From NCBI GenBank assembly GCA_040388785.1, contig JAZKBD010000037.1, positions 1 through 50,576 on the forward strand: a stretch of 50,576 bases of DNA, written 5' to 3'. Under the pieces are notes generated by a model. It was not told the DNA's origin and ran no database searches. It saw only the letters and a program-made list of their open reading frames with translations. The number at the start of each line of letters is the position of its first letter. Positions within the stretch are counted from its first letter, which is position 1. The DNA is from 66-474 sp040388785. GTDB taxonomy: Bacteria; Pseudomonadota; Gammaproteobacteria; Xanthomonadales; Rhodanobacteraceae. Made by a program: the position numbers and the translations under genes. Shown here piece by piece: positions 1 to 7,703 of this stretch.

Positions 1-2
1 AC

Positions 3-710
3 AACGACGGCGACGCCGATCATTTCTGCTCGAGCTGCGCGTTCGCGGAAGCCTGCTCCGTCGCGGGTTACGGCAAGCCCGAACTCAACGAACTGCATTG
101 CCTAGTCGAACATATCGGGCCGTTCGAACCGGGGCAGCGCATCTTCCGCGCGGGCGACGCGTTCCGCGCGCTGTTCGCGGTGCGCACCGGCATGATCAAG
201 ACCACGCTGGTCGATGCCGAAGGCCGCGAACAGGTGTTGGGCTTCTACTTGCCGGGCGAGCTCGTGGGCCTGGACGCGTTCTATCCCGAACACTATCCGT
301 GCGACGCGATCGCGCTGGAAACGACCGAGTGCTGCCGCTTCTCGTTTCCCGCAATGAGCGCACTGGCCGCACGCCAGCCGAAAATTCAGCAACACCTGTT
401 TCGGCTGCTGTCGAAGGAACTCGGCTCGGCGACGCTTCTGGCTGGCGATCATTCCGCCGACGAGCGGCTGGCCGCGTTCCTGATCGATCTCGGCGATCGT
501 TACGCTTCGCGCGGCCTGTCCGGCACGCAGTTCCGCTTGAGCATGGCGCGCGCCGACATCGCCAATTATTTGCGGCTTGCCGCGGAAACCGTCAGCCGCG
601 TGCTCGGCCGTTTCCGCGAACAGGAGCTCATTGCGATCGACGGCCGCCGGGTCGAGTTGCTCGATCCGCCGCGCCTGCGCGAATTGGCGCGTTGCGTGTT
701 GAACGCCTGA
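3..710 (+). CDS. fnr: FNR-type oxygen-sensing transcription regulator (5' end missing)
   Basis: This is a Crp/Fnr-family regulator whose start lies before the window; 235 residues are visible. Near the visible N-terminus is C-x2-C-x5-C (CSSCAFAEAC), and a fourth cysteine lies in TECCRFSF about 100 residues later. This matches the four [4Fe-4S] ligands of E. coli FNR (C20, C23, C29, C122). A cyclic-nucleotide-type beta barrel (GQRIFRAGDAFRALFAVRTG) follows, then a dimer helix and a C-terminal winged helix whose recognition helix reads ETVSRVLGRF. That is the E-xx-S-R signature of FNR, which reads TTGAT half-sites. By family it loses its cluster in oxygen and controls anaerobic or microaerobic genes. 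A dyad resembling its own site lies 4 nt after the stop. Identity as FNR/Anr is secure; the targets are not shown. Confidence 0.9.
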   Translation, partial: NDGDADHFCSSCAFAEACSVAGYGKPELNELHCLVEHIGPFEPGQRIFRAGDAFRALFAVRTGMIKTTLVDAEGREQVLGFYLPGELVGLDAFYPEHYPCDAIALETTECCRFSFPAMSALAARQPKIQQHLFRLLSKELGSATLLAGDHSADERLAAFLIDLGDRYASRGLSGTQFRLSMARADIANYLRLAAETVSRVLGRFREQELIAIDGRRVELLDPPRLRELARCVLNA

Positions 711-713
711 GGC

Positions 714-727
714 TTGACTGGCGTCAA
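714..727. promoter_or_regulatory. FNR-like dyad TTGAC-TGGC-GTCAA
   Basis: The 14 bases TTGACTGGCGTCAA form a perfect inverted repeat with 5-bp arms and a 4-bp spacer, the geometry of FNR/Anr boxes (TTGAT-N4-ATCAA) with one changed base per arm. It lies between the fnr stop and the SirB2-like start, 56 nt before that ATG. Control of the downstream gene by FNR is inferred from position and symmetry only. Confidence 0.45.
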
Positions 728-782
728 CGCGCAGCTGCGCGGCTGCTCGCATACTTTCCCGCAATACCTTTGCACGCAAACC

Positions 783-1178
783 ATGTCCGCGTGGTTCCTG
801 CAAATCCTGTGGACCCACGTCGGCTGCGTGATCGCATCGGGCAGCCTGTTCTTTGCGCGCGGCTGCATGATGCTGGCGGGCTTGCCGGCGGCCAATCATG
901 TCGCGCTGCGCCGCATCTCGGTGGTGATCGATTCGCTGCTGCTGGCGGCCGCGATCGCGCTGACCACGATCATTCACCAGTACCCGTTCGTGCAGGCGTG
1001 GCTCACCGTCAAGGTGGTGCTGCTGGTCGTCTACATCGTGCTGGGCGTGTTCGCGCTGCGGCGCGGACGCACGCGCGCGCTGCGTGCGGCGTTTTTCGCC
1101 GCGGCGATGATCGTGTTCCTGTTCATCGTCACGGTCGCGCGTACCCACAACCCGCTGGGTGTGTTCGCGCAATTGTGA
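783..1178 (+). CDS. SirB2-family integral membrane protein
   Basis: The product is 131 residues with four hydrophobic helices and conserved His/Arg residues at the helix ends (LWTHVGCVIASGSLFFARG near the N-terminus, LTTIIHQYPF in the middle, RTHNPLGVF at the C-terminus). This is the pattern of SirB2, a small inner-membrane family of unknown biochemical role. I chose the ATG at 783 because it begins directly at the first helix. An upstream in-frame start at 714 would add 23 polar residues and run through the FNR-like dyad. It lies 72 bp after fnr in the same direction, so the two may be co-transcribed or the gene may have its own FNR-type promoter. Family assignment is good; no function is claimed. 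Confidence 0.75.
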   Translation: MSAWFLQILWTHVGCVIASGSLFFARGCMMLAGLPAANHVALRRISVVIDSLLLAAAIALTTIIHQYPFVQAWLTVKVVLLVVYIVLGVFALRRGRTRALRAAFFAAAMIVFLFIVTVARTHNPLGVFAQL

Positions 1179-1199
1179 CTAAGAACTATAAAAACGAAA

Positions 1200-1311
1200 C
1201 CGTTCGTGTTGAGCGTAGCGAAGCGAAGCTTCGCGAAGTCGAAACACCGGAAATTCCGCAACCTATGGCACTTCGACTTCGCGCCTTCGGCGCTACGCTC
1301 AGTGCGAACGG
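1200..1311. repeat. Long imperfect inverted repeat (REP/BIME-like)
   Basis: Two arms of about 45 bp face each other. The left arm carries CCGTTCG, GAGCGTAGC and GCGAAGTCGAA; the right arm is its near-exact reverse complement. Each arm has its own small palindrome (GCGAAGCTTCGC on the left, GCGCCTTCGGCGC on the right). It sits between the convergent SirB2-like and desaturase genes, where it could stop transcription from both sides. Repeats of this style are interspersed in many Lysobacterales and Pseudomonas genomes. Confidence 0.7.
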
Positions 1312-1329
1312 CTATTTACGGACAAGTTC

Positions 1330-2241
1330 TTACGCAGCCTTCGAGATCGGCTTGACGCGCGTGTACGCGGGCGGCTGGCGATCCATGAAGCCGAGCGCGT
1401 GGCACCAGTTCATCACATGCACACCCTTGGCGCGCTGTTCGTCGCGGATCGCATCGCGCAGTTCGACCATCTTCGTCCAGTGCACCTTCGGACGATAGTG
1501 GTGCTCGGCGTGAAAGCCGTTGTACAGCCAAATCCAGTTGTAGGCCTTGTTGTAGGTCGAAACGCCCCACGCGATCGGCTGGTCCGGATCACCTTTCAGG
1601 TGTTCGTAATAGCCGTTCAACGACGACAGCGAGTGGCCGAGGTAATAGAACGGCACCAGGCACAGGAACGCACGCCAGTCGTAGACCAGGCAGGCGAGGT
1701 AGACGACCACCACGGTCGCGATCTCGATGCGGATCCAGCGCGCGAGGTGCGGCCACTTCTTCTTGACGCGCGTGTAGCACTCGCCGATGTCGTCGCGGAA
1801 GTACGAATAAAACGTGTAGGTCCACACGCTCTCCGGCTTGCCGTCCTTGCCGTGCCTGTAGATCGACAGCGGATCGATGGTAGTGCCGTCCTTGCCGACG
1901 CGATCCATGTTGCCGACGTGGTGGCGCAGATGGACGTGCTTGTAGAACTCCTGGCTGAAACCATCGGTCAACGAGAACAGGAAACTGTAGACGCGATTCA
2001 GCCACGCCCATTTGAAGAACGGGTTGTGGATGAAGTTGTGGCTGGTGGAATTGATCGACCACGAAATCGAAATCGAATACACGCATGCGCACGGAACCCA
2101 CAGCCACCACGGCGTTGCATGAAAGCCGAAGAACAGCCATGCGAGGAACGCGGCATGGCCCAGCACCATCAGCACGGGAATGATGTCCCAGCCGGTGTAG
2201 GCGAAGAAAAGACGACGTGGTTTGACCGTTGCGGTATTCAT
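1330..2241 (-). CDS. Membrane fatty acid desaturase
   Basis: This 303-residue membrane di-iron enzyme carries the three histidine boxes of the fatty acid desaturase/hydroxylase superfamily: STSHNFIH near residue 90, HVHLRHH near 115, and NGFHAEHH near 250. Hydrophobic pairs lie before the first box and between the second and third. Family members insert double bonds into acyl chains using O2 and reduced electron carriers at the inner membrane. Substrate and regiochemistry cannot be read from sequence, and carotenoid or sphingolipid hydroxylases share the boxes. It stands alone, convergent with the SirB2-like gene and divergent from the arginase-fold operon. Confidence 0.85.
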   Translation of the reverse strand: MNTATVKPRRLFFAYTGWDIIPVLMVLGHAAFLAWLFFGFHATPWWLWVPCACVYSISISWSINSTSHNFIHNPFFKWAWLNRVYSFLFSLTDGFSQEFYKHVHLRHHVGNMDRVGKDGTTIDPLSIYRHGKDGKPESVWTYTFYSYFRDDIGECYTRVKKKWPHLARWIRIEIATVVVVYLACLVYDWRAFLCLVPFYYLGHSLSSLNGYYEHLKGDPDQPIAWGVSTYNKAYNWIWLYNGFHAEHHYRPKVHWTKMVELRDAIRDEQRAKGVHVMNWCHALGFMDRQPPAYTRVKPISKAA

Positions 2242-2419
2242 TGCAGCGAGCGCGAGCGGAAGGCGGTGCCGTGTGCGGCAGATCGGGTCTCCATTTTACG
2301 ACTTTGCGCGGCCCGCCATGCAAAGCATCCTGAAAGGTGATTCAGGCAGGATGCGGCGCCGACTTTCCGCCCGCGGGTGCGGCGAACATTCCAGCGCCGA
2401 GAAACGCGATACTTGCCCC

Positions 2420-3346
2420 ATGCCCGTTCACCTTCGCATCCTCGACACCGACGGCAGCGTCGATGCCACCGCCCTGTCCGCCGCCGCGCCGTGGGCCTCG
2501 GCCACGCGTGTCGATCTGCGCGACCTCGGCCCGTCGCTGCGGCTGTGGAGCCGCCGCAGGAACATCGATGCGGCGCGCGCAAGATTCGCGGCCGCGACGG
2601 ACCCACGCCCGTCGATCACCTTCATGGGTTCGGGCGATTTCCATCACCTCGCCGCGTTGCTGGCCGAACGCGTCGAAGAACCTTTCACGCTGCTGCACTT
2701 CGACAATCATCCCGATTGGATCCGGCTGGCGCCGCGCTGGCATTGCGGATCGTGGATCAATCGCGTGCTGGCGCTGCCGAACGTGCAACGCGTCGTGACG
2801 GTAGGACCGTGCAGCGATGACCTGGTCGATCCCGGCCGCAAGGGCGGCAACTTGCCCGCACTCGATGCGGGCCGGCTGGCGCTGTTTCCGTGGCAGCACG
2901 AAGCGTCGCGCGTACGCCGCCGCATTGCCGACGGCCCGGGCCATGCGTGGCGCGACGGTCGCATCCATTGGCAGAATCTCGCTGACGTGCCGCTGCAGCA
3001 GGCCATCGGTGCGGTGCTCGCGGCCATCCCGACCGACGCGATCTGGATCAGCATCGACAAGGACGTGCTGCCCGAACACGAGGCGCTGACCAATTGGGAC
3101 CAGGGCCGGATGCCGCTGGCCGCGTTGCTCGCGATGCTGCGCGCCGCGGGGCAACACAAGCGCGTGCTGGGCGCCGACATCTGCGGCGAATACTCGCCGC
3201 CGCGCCACGCCAACTGGTTGAAGCGCATCGAATCGAAAATGGACCAGCCGGCGCGTGACACCGCCGACCGGGAAAAGATCGAAGCCAATACCCGCACCGA
3301 CTGCGCACTGGCGCAGACCCTGTTCGAGGCCTGCACCACCGCATGA
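2420..3346 (+). CDS. Arginase/ureohydrolase-fold protein
   Basis: The product is 308 residues. The metal-binding set of the arginase/agmatinase/formiminoglutamase fold can be traced: a histidine in GSGDFHH (near residue 73), D-x-H-x-D as HFDNHPDW (near 95), and D-x-D as SIDKDVL (near 215). All six usual manganese ligands therefore seem present, but the segments around them differ from classic arginase, so the substrate is open. I used the ATG at 2420, where homology-like sequence begins (MPVHLRILDTDG); an in-frame open extension to 2222 overlaps the divergent desaturase start and looks non-coding. Its stop overlaps the next ATG (ATGA), indicating translational coupling with the acyltransferase. 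Confidence 0.75.
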   Translation: MPVHLRILDTDGSVDATALSAAAPWASATRVDLRDLGPSLRLWSRRRNIDAARARFAAATDPRPSITFMGSGDFHHLAALLAERVEEPFTLLHFDNHPDWIRLAPRWHCGSWINRVLALPNVQRVVTVGPCSDDLVDPGRKGGNLPALDAGRLALFPWQHEASRVRRRIADGPGHAWRDGRIHWQNLADVPLQQAIGAVLAAIPTDAIWISIDKDVLPEHEALTNWDQGRMPLAALLAMLRAAGQHKRVLGADICGEYSPPRHANWLKRIESKMDQPARDTADREKIEANTRTDCALAQTLFEACTTA

Positions 3347-4476
3347 TCGAAGTCACCGCCCACCGTTCCATCGACGCCATCGCGGCCGCCGACGGGAATC
3401 GACTGTTCCCGCACGAGCTGGAAGACCACGCCTATTTGCGCGCGATCGAACGCGCGGACCTGGCCGGATTCCGCTACCGCTATTTCACCGTGCGCGACGG
3501 CGATCAATGGCTCGCCGCGGCGCCCGCCTTCATCACCGATTACCGCCTCGACACCACCGTGCAAGGCGGCCTGCGCCACATCACCGAATCGCTCGCGAGT
3601 GTTTTCCCACGCCTGCTGCGCATCCCGATGCTGTCGCTGGGCTCGCCGGTGACCGAACGTTGCCGGGTGGGTTTCGCACCCGGCGCGGCACCGCAACAAC
3701 GCGCGGCGTGGCTGGACGCGATCCTCACGCAGATGGAAACCATCGCCGCGCAGGAAAAATTCGGGATGCTCGCGGTGAAGGATGCGTCGCGCGACGAGCC
3801 CGCGTGGCAACAGGCGTGCCCGCGCCACGGCCTGCGTGCCCTGCCCGGCTTGCCGGGCGCCACGCTCGACATCCCGTGGCACAACCTGGACGGCTATTTC
3901 GAATCATTGGGCGCGTCCACGCGCAAGGACCTGCGCCGCAAGTTTCGCGCGGGCGCGGCGTTGCAGATCGAATGGCGCACCGATCTCGCCGGCATCGCCG
4001 GGGACGTGCAGCGCCTTTACCGCGAAACCCTTGCGCACGCGGAACTGTCGTTCGAGGAATTGACGCCCGCGTATTTCGAGAACGTGCTGCGCGAGATGCC
4101 GGGGCGCGCGTTCTGCGTGACCTATTCCGAAGACGACAAGCTGCTCGCGTTCAACCTGGTGCTGCACGATTCCGAACGCCTGCTCGACAAGTTCCTCGGC
4201 ATGGATTACGCCGCGATGGACCGCTACAACCTCTACCACGTGAGTTGGCTTGAGAACATCCGTCATTGCATCGAGCACGGCATCGGCGTTTACGAAAGCG
4301 GCCAGGGCCTGCACGCCGAAAAGCGCCGGCTCGGCAGTTCGCTGCATGCCAATGCGTTGTGGTATCGCCATCGCAACCGTTTCGTCGATGGCGTGTTCGC
4401 GCGCTTTGAAAGGCTGGCCAGCCTGGAACGCATCGACGAAGCGGACAACACGAAGTCTCCTGCGGGGCAAGCATGA
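3343..4476 (+). CDS. FemAB/GNAT-fold acyltransferase-like protein
   Basis: The product is 377 residues. Features typical of FemAB-like or Acetyltransf_6 proteins are a central T-R-K-D-L-R-R-K-F segment (near residue 193), a core where substrate and cofactor would be held (FLGMDYAAMDRYNLYHVSWLE), and the late motif YESGQGLHAEKRRLGS. Such enzymes transfer aminoacyl or acyl groups to amines; neither donor nor acceptor is evident here. It starts in a 4-nt ATGA overlap with the arginase-fold gene and ends in another with the DUF302 gene, so the three are one operon. The arginase-fold neighbour suggests a guanidino or amino compound, but that is inference. Confidence 0.65.
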   Translation: MIEVTAHRSIDAIAAADGNRLFPHELEDHAYLRAIERADLAGFRYRYFTVRDGDQWLAAAPAFITDYRLDTTVQGGLRHITESLASVFPRLLRIPMLSLGSPVTERCRVGFAPGAAPQQRAAWLDAILTQMETIAAQEKFGMLAVKDASRDEPAWQQACPRHGLRALPGLPGATLDIPWHNLDGYFESLGASTRKDLRRKFRAGAALQIEWRTDLAGIAGDVQRLYRETLAHAELSFEELTPAYFENVLREMPGRAFCVTYSEDDKLLAFNLVLHDSERLLDKFLGMDYAAMDRYNLYHVSWLENIRHCIEHGIGVYESGQGLHAEKRRLGSSLHANALWYRHRNRFVDGVFARFERLASLERIDEADNTKSPAGQA

Positions 4477-4877
4477 CAAGCGAAACTTCGTTGCGGTCGA
4501 ATGGCGTGAGCCGCTTGATCAGCCCGTTTTCGTTTCAGGAAACCGTGCAGCGCCTGCTTGCGGCGCTGTCGGAGCACGGCATCAAGGTTTTCGCCACCTG
4601 GGACCAACAAGCCGAGGCCAACGCCGTCGGCTTGGCCATGCCGCCCGCCACGCTGATCGTGTTCGGCAACCCGAAGGCGGGCACGCCGCTGATGTTGGCG
4701 CAGCCCGAATCGGCGCTCGACCTTCCGCTCAAGGCGTTGATCATCGAGTCCGCCGGCCAAGTGTCGGTGTGCTGCAACACGCCGGATTACGTCATCCAGC
4801 GCCATGGCTTGTCGGAGCAGTTGTCCGCCAATCTGGCGCCGGCACTTGCATTGATCGAGCGCGCGTTGCGGGCGTGA
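4473..4877 (+). CDS. DUF302-domain protein
   Basis: A single DUF302 domain fills this 134-residue soluble protein. Recognisable segments are SFQETVQRLLAALSEHGIKVFA near the N-terminus and the hallmark LIVFGNPKAGTPLM near residue 60. DUF302 proteins are small alpha/beta proteins of unknown function; no signal peptide or membrane helix is seen. It is the third gene of the coupled trio and starts in an ATGA overlap with the acyltransferase. The product ends 115 bp before the convergent AMP nucleosidase gene, and I see no clear terminator in that gap. Confidence 0.75.
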   Translation: MTSETSLRSNGVSRLISPFSFQETVQRLLAALSEHGIKVFATWDQQAEANAVGLAMPPATLIVFGNPKAGTPLMLAQPESALDLPLKALIIESAGQVSVCCNTPDYVIQRHGLSEQLSANLAPALALIERALRA

Positions 4878-4992
4878 GCGCATCAACCGGCTCGAGCCAC
4901 AACCTTTGCCGTCGTGATGCGAGGGTGATGAGCCCACGCCGGATTTGCCCCGATCCCGCCCTGGGCGCTCACTCCACGGGTCCGCAGCGACA

Positions 4993-5778
4993 TCACTCCA
5001 GCTCATCCTCGAAGCGCAGGTGTTTCATGCTGCGCCCCTTGCGGCGCACCAGCTTCAGCGCCTCGATGCCGATGCGGACGTGGTCGGAGACATAACGCGC
5101 CTTGACGTCGGCATCGCTGGCCGCGGTCTTGACGCCTTCGGGAATCATCGGCTGGTCCGACACCAGCAGCAGCGCGCCCGACGGAATGCGGTTGGCGAAA
5201 CCCGCCGCGAAGATGGTCGCGGTTTCCATGTCGATGGCCATGCAGCGCAGCGTGCGCAGGTAGGCCTTGAACACCTCGTCGTATTCCCACACGCGGCGGT
5301 TGGTGGTGAACACCGTGCCGGTCCAGTAGTCGTGGCCCAGGTCGCGGATCATGGTGGACACGCCGCGCTGCAACTGGAACGCGGGCAGCGCAGGCACCTT
5401 GGGCGGCAGGTAATCATCGCTGGTGCCTTCGCCACGGATCGCGGCGATCGGCAGGATCAGGTCGCCGAGCAGGTTTTTCTTCTTGAGTCCGCCGCACTTG
5501 CCGAGGAACAGCACCGATTTCGGCGTAACCGCCGACAGCAGATCCATCACCGTCGCGGCGTTGGGGCTGCCCATGCCGAAGTTGATCATGGTGAGGCCGT
5601 TGGCCGTGGCGCACGGCATCGGCCGTTCGCGATCGACGATCGCGGCGCCGGTGAGCGCGCAGAACGTTTCCAGGTAGCCGATGAAATTGGTCAGCAGGAT
5701 GTAGTCGCCGAAATCCTCCAGCCGCTGCCCGGTGTAGCGCGGCAGCCAGTCGCACACGATATCCAGTTTGTTTTTCAT
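4993..5778 (-). CDS. AMP nucleosidase (short, MTAN-like form)
   Basis: This is a purine-nucleoside-phosphorylase-fold enzyme of 261 residues. Signature stretches are INFGMGSPNA (phosphate/ribose loop), VLFLGKCGGLK, the nucleoside-binding AIDMETATIFAAG, and the catalytic aspartate in LLVSDQPM. The pattern fits the short AMP nucleosidase class, which hydrolyses AMP to adenine and ribose 5-phosphate in the cytosol. It lacks the extra N-terminal domain of E. coli Amn (about 484 residues). Two in-frame ATGs exist, at 5796 and 5778; I prefer 5778 because MKNKLDIVCDW starts the domain, but neither has a strong ribosome site. A related nucleosidase activity is possible. Confidence 0.75.
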   Translation of the reverse strand: MKNKLDIVCDWLPRYTGQRLEDFGDYILLTNFIGYLETFCALTGAAIVDRERPMPCATANGLTMINFGMGSPNAATVMDLLSAVTPKSVLFLGKCGGLKKKNLLGDLILPIAAIRGEGTSDDYLPPKVPALPAFQLQRGVSTMIRDLGHDYWTGTVFTTNRRVWEYDEVFKAYLRTLRCMAIDMETATIFAAGFANRIPSGALLLVSDQPMIPEGVKTAASDADVKARYVSDHVRIGIEALKLVRRKGRSMKHLRFEDELE

Positions 5779-5800
5779 CGGCGCGGAGTGTGGCATGGAC

Positions 5801-7428
5801 TCAATGCGCGGGCGCCACGGCCAGCGTCTGCCGGCGCCACACCACCACGCGGTTGCGGCCTTCGGACTTGGCGCCGTACTGCGCGGCGTCGGCGTGTTGC
5901 ACCAGCGCGTCGACGCTGAGCACGCTCGCGTCGCGCACCGCCACGCCGATACTCACGGTCAACGCGATCAGGTTGTCACCCGCGGGCACCCGCAGTGCCG
6001 CGGCANNNNNNNNNNGCTGAGACGTCGACCGAGGAACTAGCGGACGGCGCGCAGCGCGGTCCGCGCGCTGTCGCCACGCAGGACGATCAGGAACTCTTCG
6101 CCGCCGTAGCGGCCGGCGCGATCGGCTTGGGTCAGTTCCGCATGGACGGCTTCCGTCACCGCGCACAGGCATGCGTCGCCGGCGGCGTGGCCGTGGCTGT
6201 CGTTGATCTGCTTGAAATGGTCGATGTCCATGAACAGCACCGCCAGCGGTTCCACCGTGGCCGTCGCCACCTGCCAGGCTTCGCGCAAGCGTTCCATGAT
6301 CGCGCGCCGGTTGAACATGCCGGTGAGCGGATCGAACTGCGCCATGTGGGTCGCTTCATCACGCTCGCGCCGCACCTGCAGCGTGCGGTCGGCGAGGCCC
6401 ACCGTGATGATGACCGCGGCGTAAGCCATGCTGCCGGGAAATCCGTATTCCAGCCACGCCGGCAACGGCAAGCCCGCGATCAACTGCACCACGCGCGCCA
6501 TCGTCAACGCCAGCAGCGGCACCCATGAAAGAAGAAAGAATCCCGCCTGGCGGTTGCCGCGCCGCCACGCCAGCCAGCTCGACGCCAGCGCGAGGAACGT
6601 GCTCGCGATCAGCAGCAGGTTGACGGTGTTCGGCAACCACGCATCGGGCCGCAGGAACGGCAGCCACACGATCGCGGCCAGCGCGAGGAACGGCCAGCGC
6701 AACGCGGCAAGCCATGCGGCGAGCCGAGGCGCGTAATGACGAAAGTCCGCGAATTCCAGGATGAACCAGATCGAGAATCCTGCCCCCAGCGCGGCCATGC
6801 ACTGGCCGGTGTGGTAGCCGAGCGGACTCAGCAACGCCGCGCCGGGCAGCGCGAACAGTTCGCCCGACGCGGTCATGCCGTACACCACCTGCGCGCCGAC
6901 GTAAACGATGAAGTACACGAACATCCGGTCGCGCAGCACCACCCAGAAACACAGGATCACCAGCACCATCGAAATCTGCACGCTGGTGAAGAACGTGCTG
7001 ATGCGGATGTGGCCCAGGTCGCCGGCGCGGTAACCCGCGAGGTCGGTGATGGCGGCGCGTATCGGCTGGGTCTGGCCGGGATCGCCCAACTCCAGATAGA
7101 TCGGCTGGTCGGCGCGCAAATCCGCCGGCAGCGCATACACCACCGAATCGTGCGAGAAGGTGGGATCGAGCGCCGCATCGAACACGGTGTTGCTGCGCGG
7201 CCGGTAATCCGGCGGCAGATACGCGGTCACGCGTGCGCGCACGTTGCCGTGGATCGACAGCAGCGGCGGACTCGCCGCGCGCCAGTCCTGCGCGAGGCGC
7301 AGTTCATACCATGCGGTCTGGGCATGCGGCGCATGCAGCCACGCGCGTTGCGCAACGCTCGACTTTCCCGCCGCGCTCGCAGCCACGTGTCCCGCGGCCA
7401 GCACCGGCGCGAACGGCAAAGGCGTCAC
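5801..7428 (-). CDS. Membrane diguanylate cyclase (7TM-GGDEF), interrupted by an assembly gap
   Basis: The upstream part holds an extracytoplasmic beta-rich region followed by about seven hydrophobic helices (for example VQISMVLVILCFWVVL), the 7TMR-DISM sensor layout. A GGDEF domain follows: FDPLTGMFNRRAIMERL, then DIDHFKQIND, then the active site YGGEEF. A 10-N gap at 6006-6015 and a stop at 6037-6039 interrupt the domain. The C-terminal GGDEF piece (LIALTVSIGVAV) resumes in another frame and ends at 5801. By family it makes c-di-GMP in response to an external signal. The start is uncertain: the GTG at 7428 lies inside the sensor region, while ATG 7560 encodes a good signal peptide (MGWRWFYRGLLLLCVPCAA) but is separated by another gap and an in-frame stop at 7468-7470. 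Confidence 0.75.
6006..6015. other. Assembly gap (10 N) inside GGDEF domain
   Basis: Ten N interrupt the cyclase domain. The left edge ends in the perfect palindrome TGCCGCGGCA. Reading frame changes across the gap and roughly 15 residues of the GGDEF domain are missing, so 10 N is a placeholder length. Confidence 0.95.
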
Positions 7429-7494
7429 CCGTACCGCGGCGTTTCCCGCCCACGCGGCGCACGAGCATCACGGCCATCCGACCGGATGGCGCCG

Positions 7495-7504
7495 NNNNNN
7501 NNNN
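7495..7504. other. Assembly gap (10 N) near the start of the diguanylate cyclase
   Basis: Ten N lie between a likely signal-peptide sequence (reverse strand from 7560) and the sensor region. An 8-bp-arm hairpin, GCCATCCG-AC-CGGATGGC, sits at 7473-7490 next to the gap. The start of the cyclase gene cannot be fixed from this sequence. Confidence 0.95.
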
Positions 7505-7703
7505 GCGGCGCACGGCACGCACAAAAGCAGCAAGCCCCTGTAAAACCAGCGCCATCCCATGACCGCATGACCCCAGATACGGCAGCCCTCGAGCCGACTC
7601 TAGCCGGTTTTCGAGGGCACGGCACCGGGCCGCAGCCGCGAAAACGCCGCAGGCGAAGTGTTAGGATGAAAGGTCCGACTCGCAACGTGCGCGCCCGCTC
7701 GCC

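Noticed and set aside
2222..2419. N-terminal extension of the arginase-fold gene
   Set aside because: It overlaps the divergent desaturase start and reads as non-coding; the domain starts at 2420.
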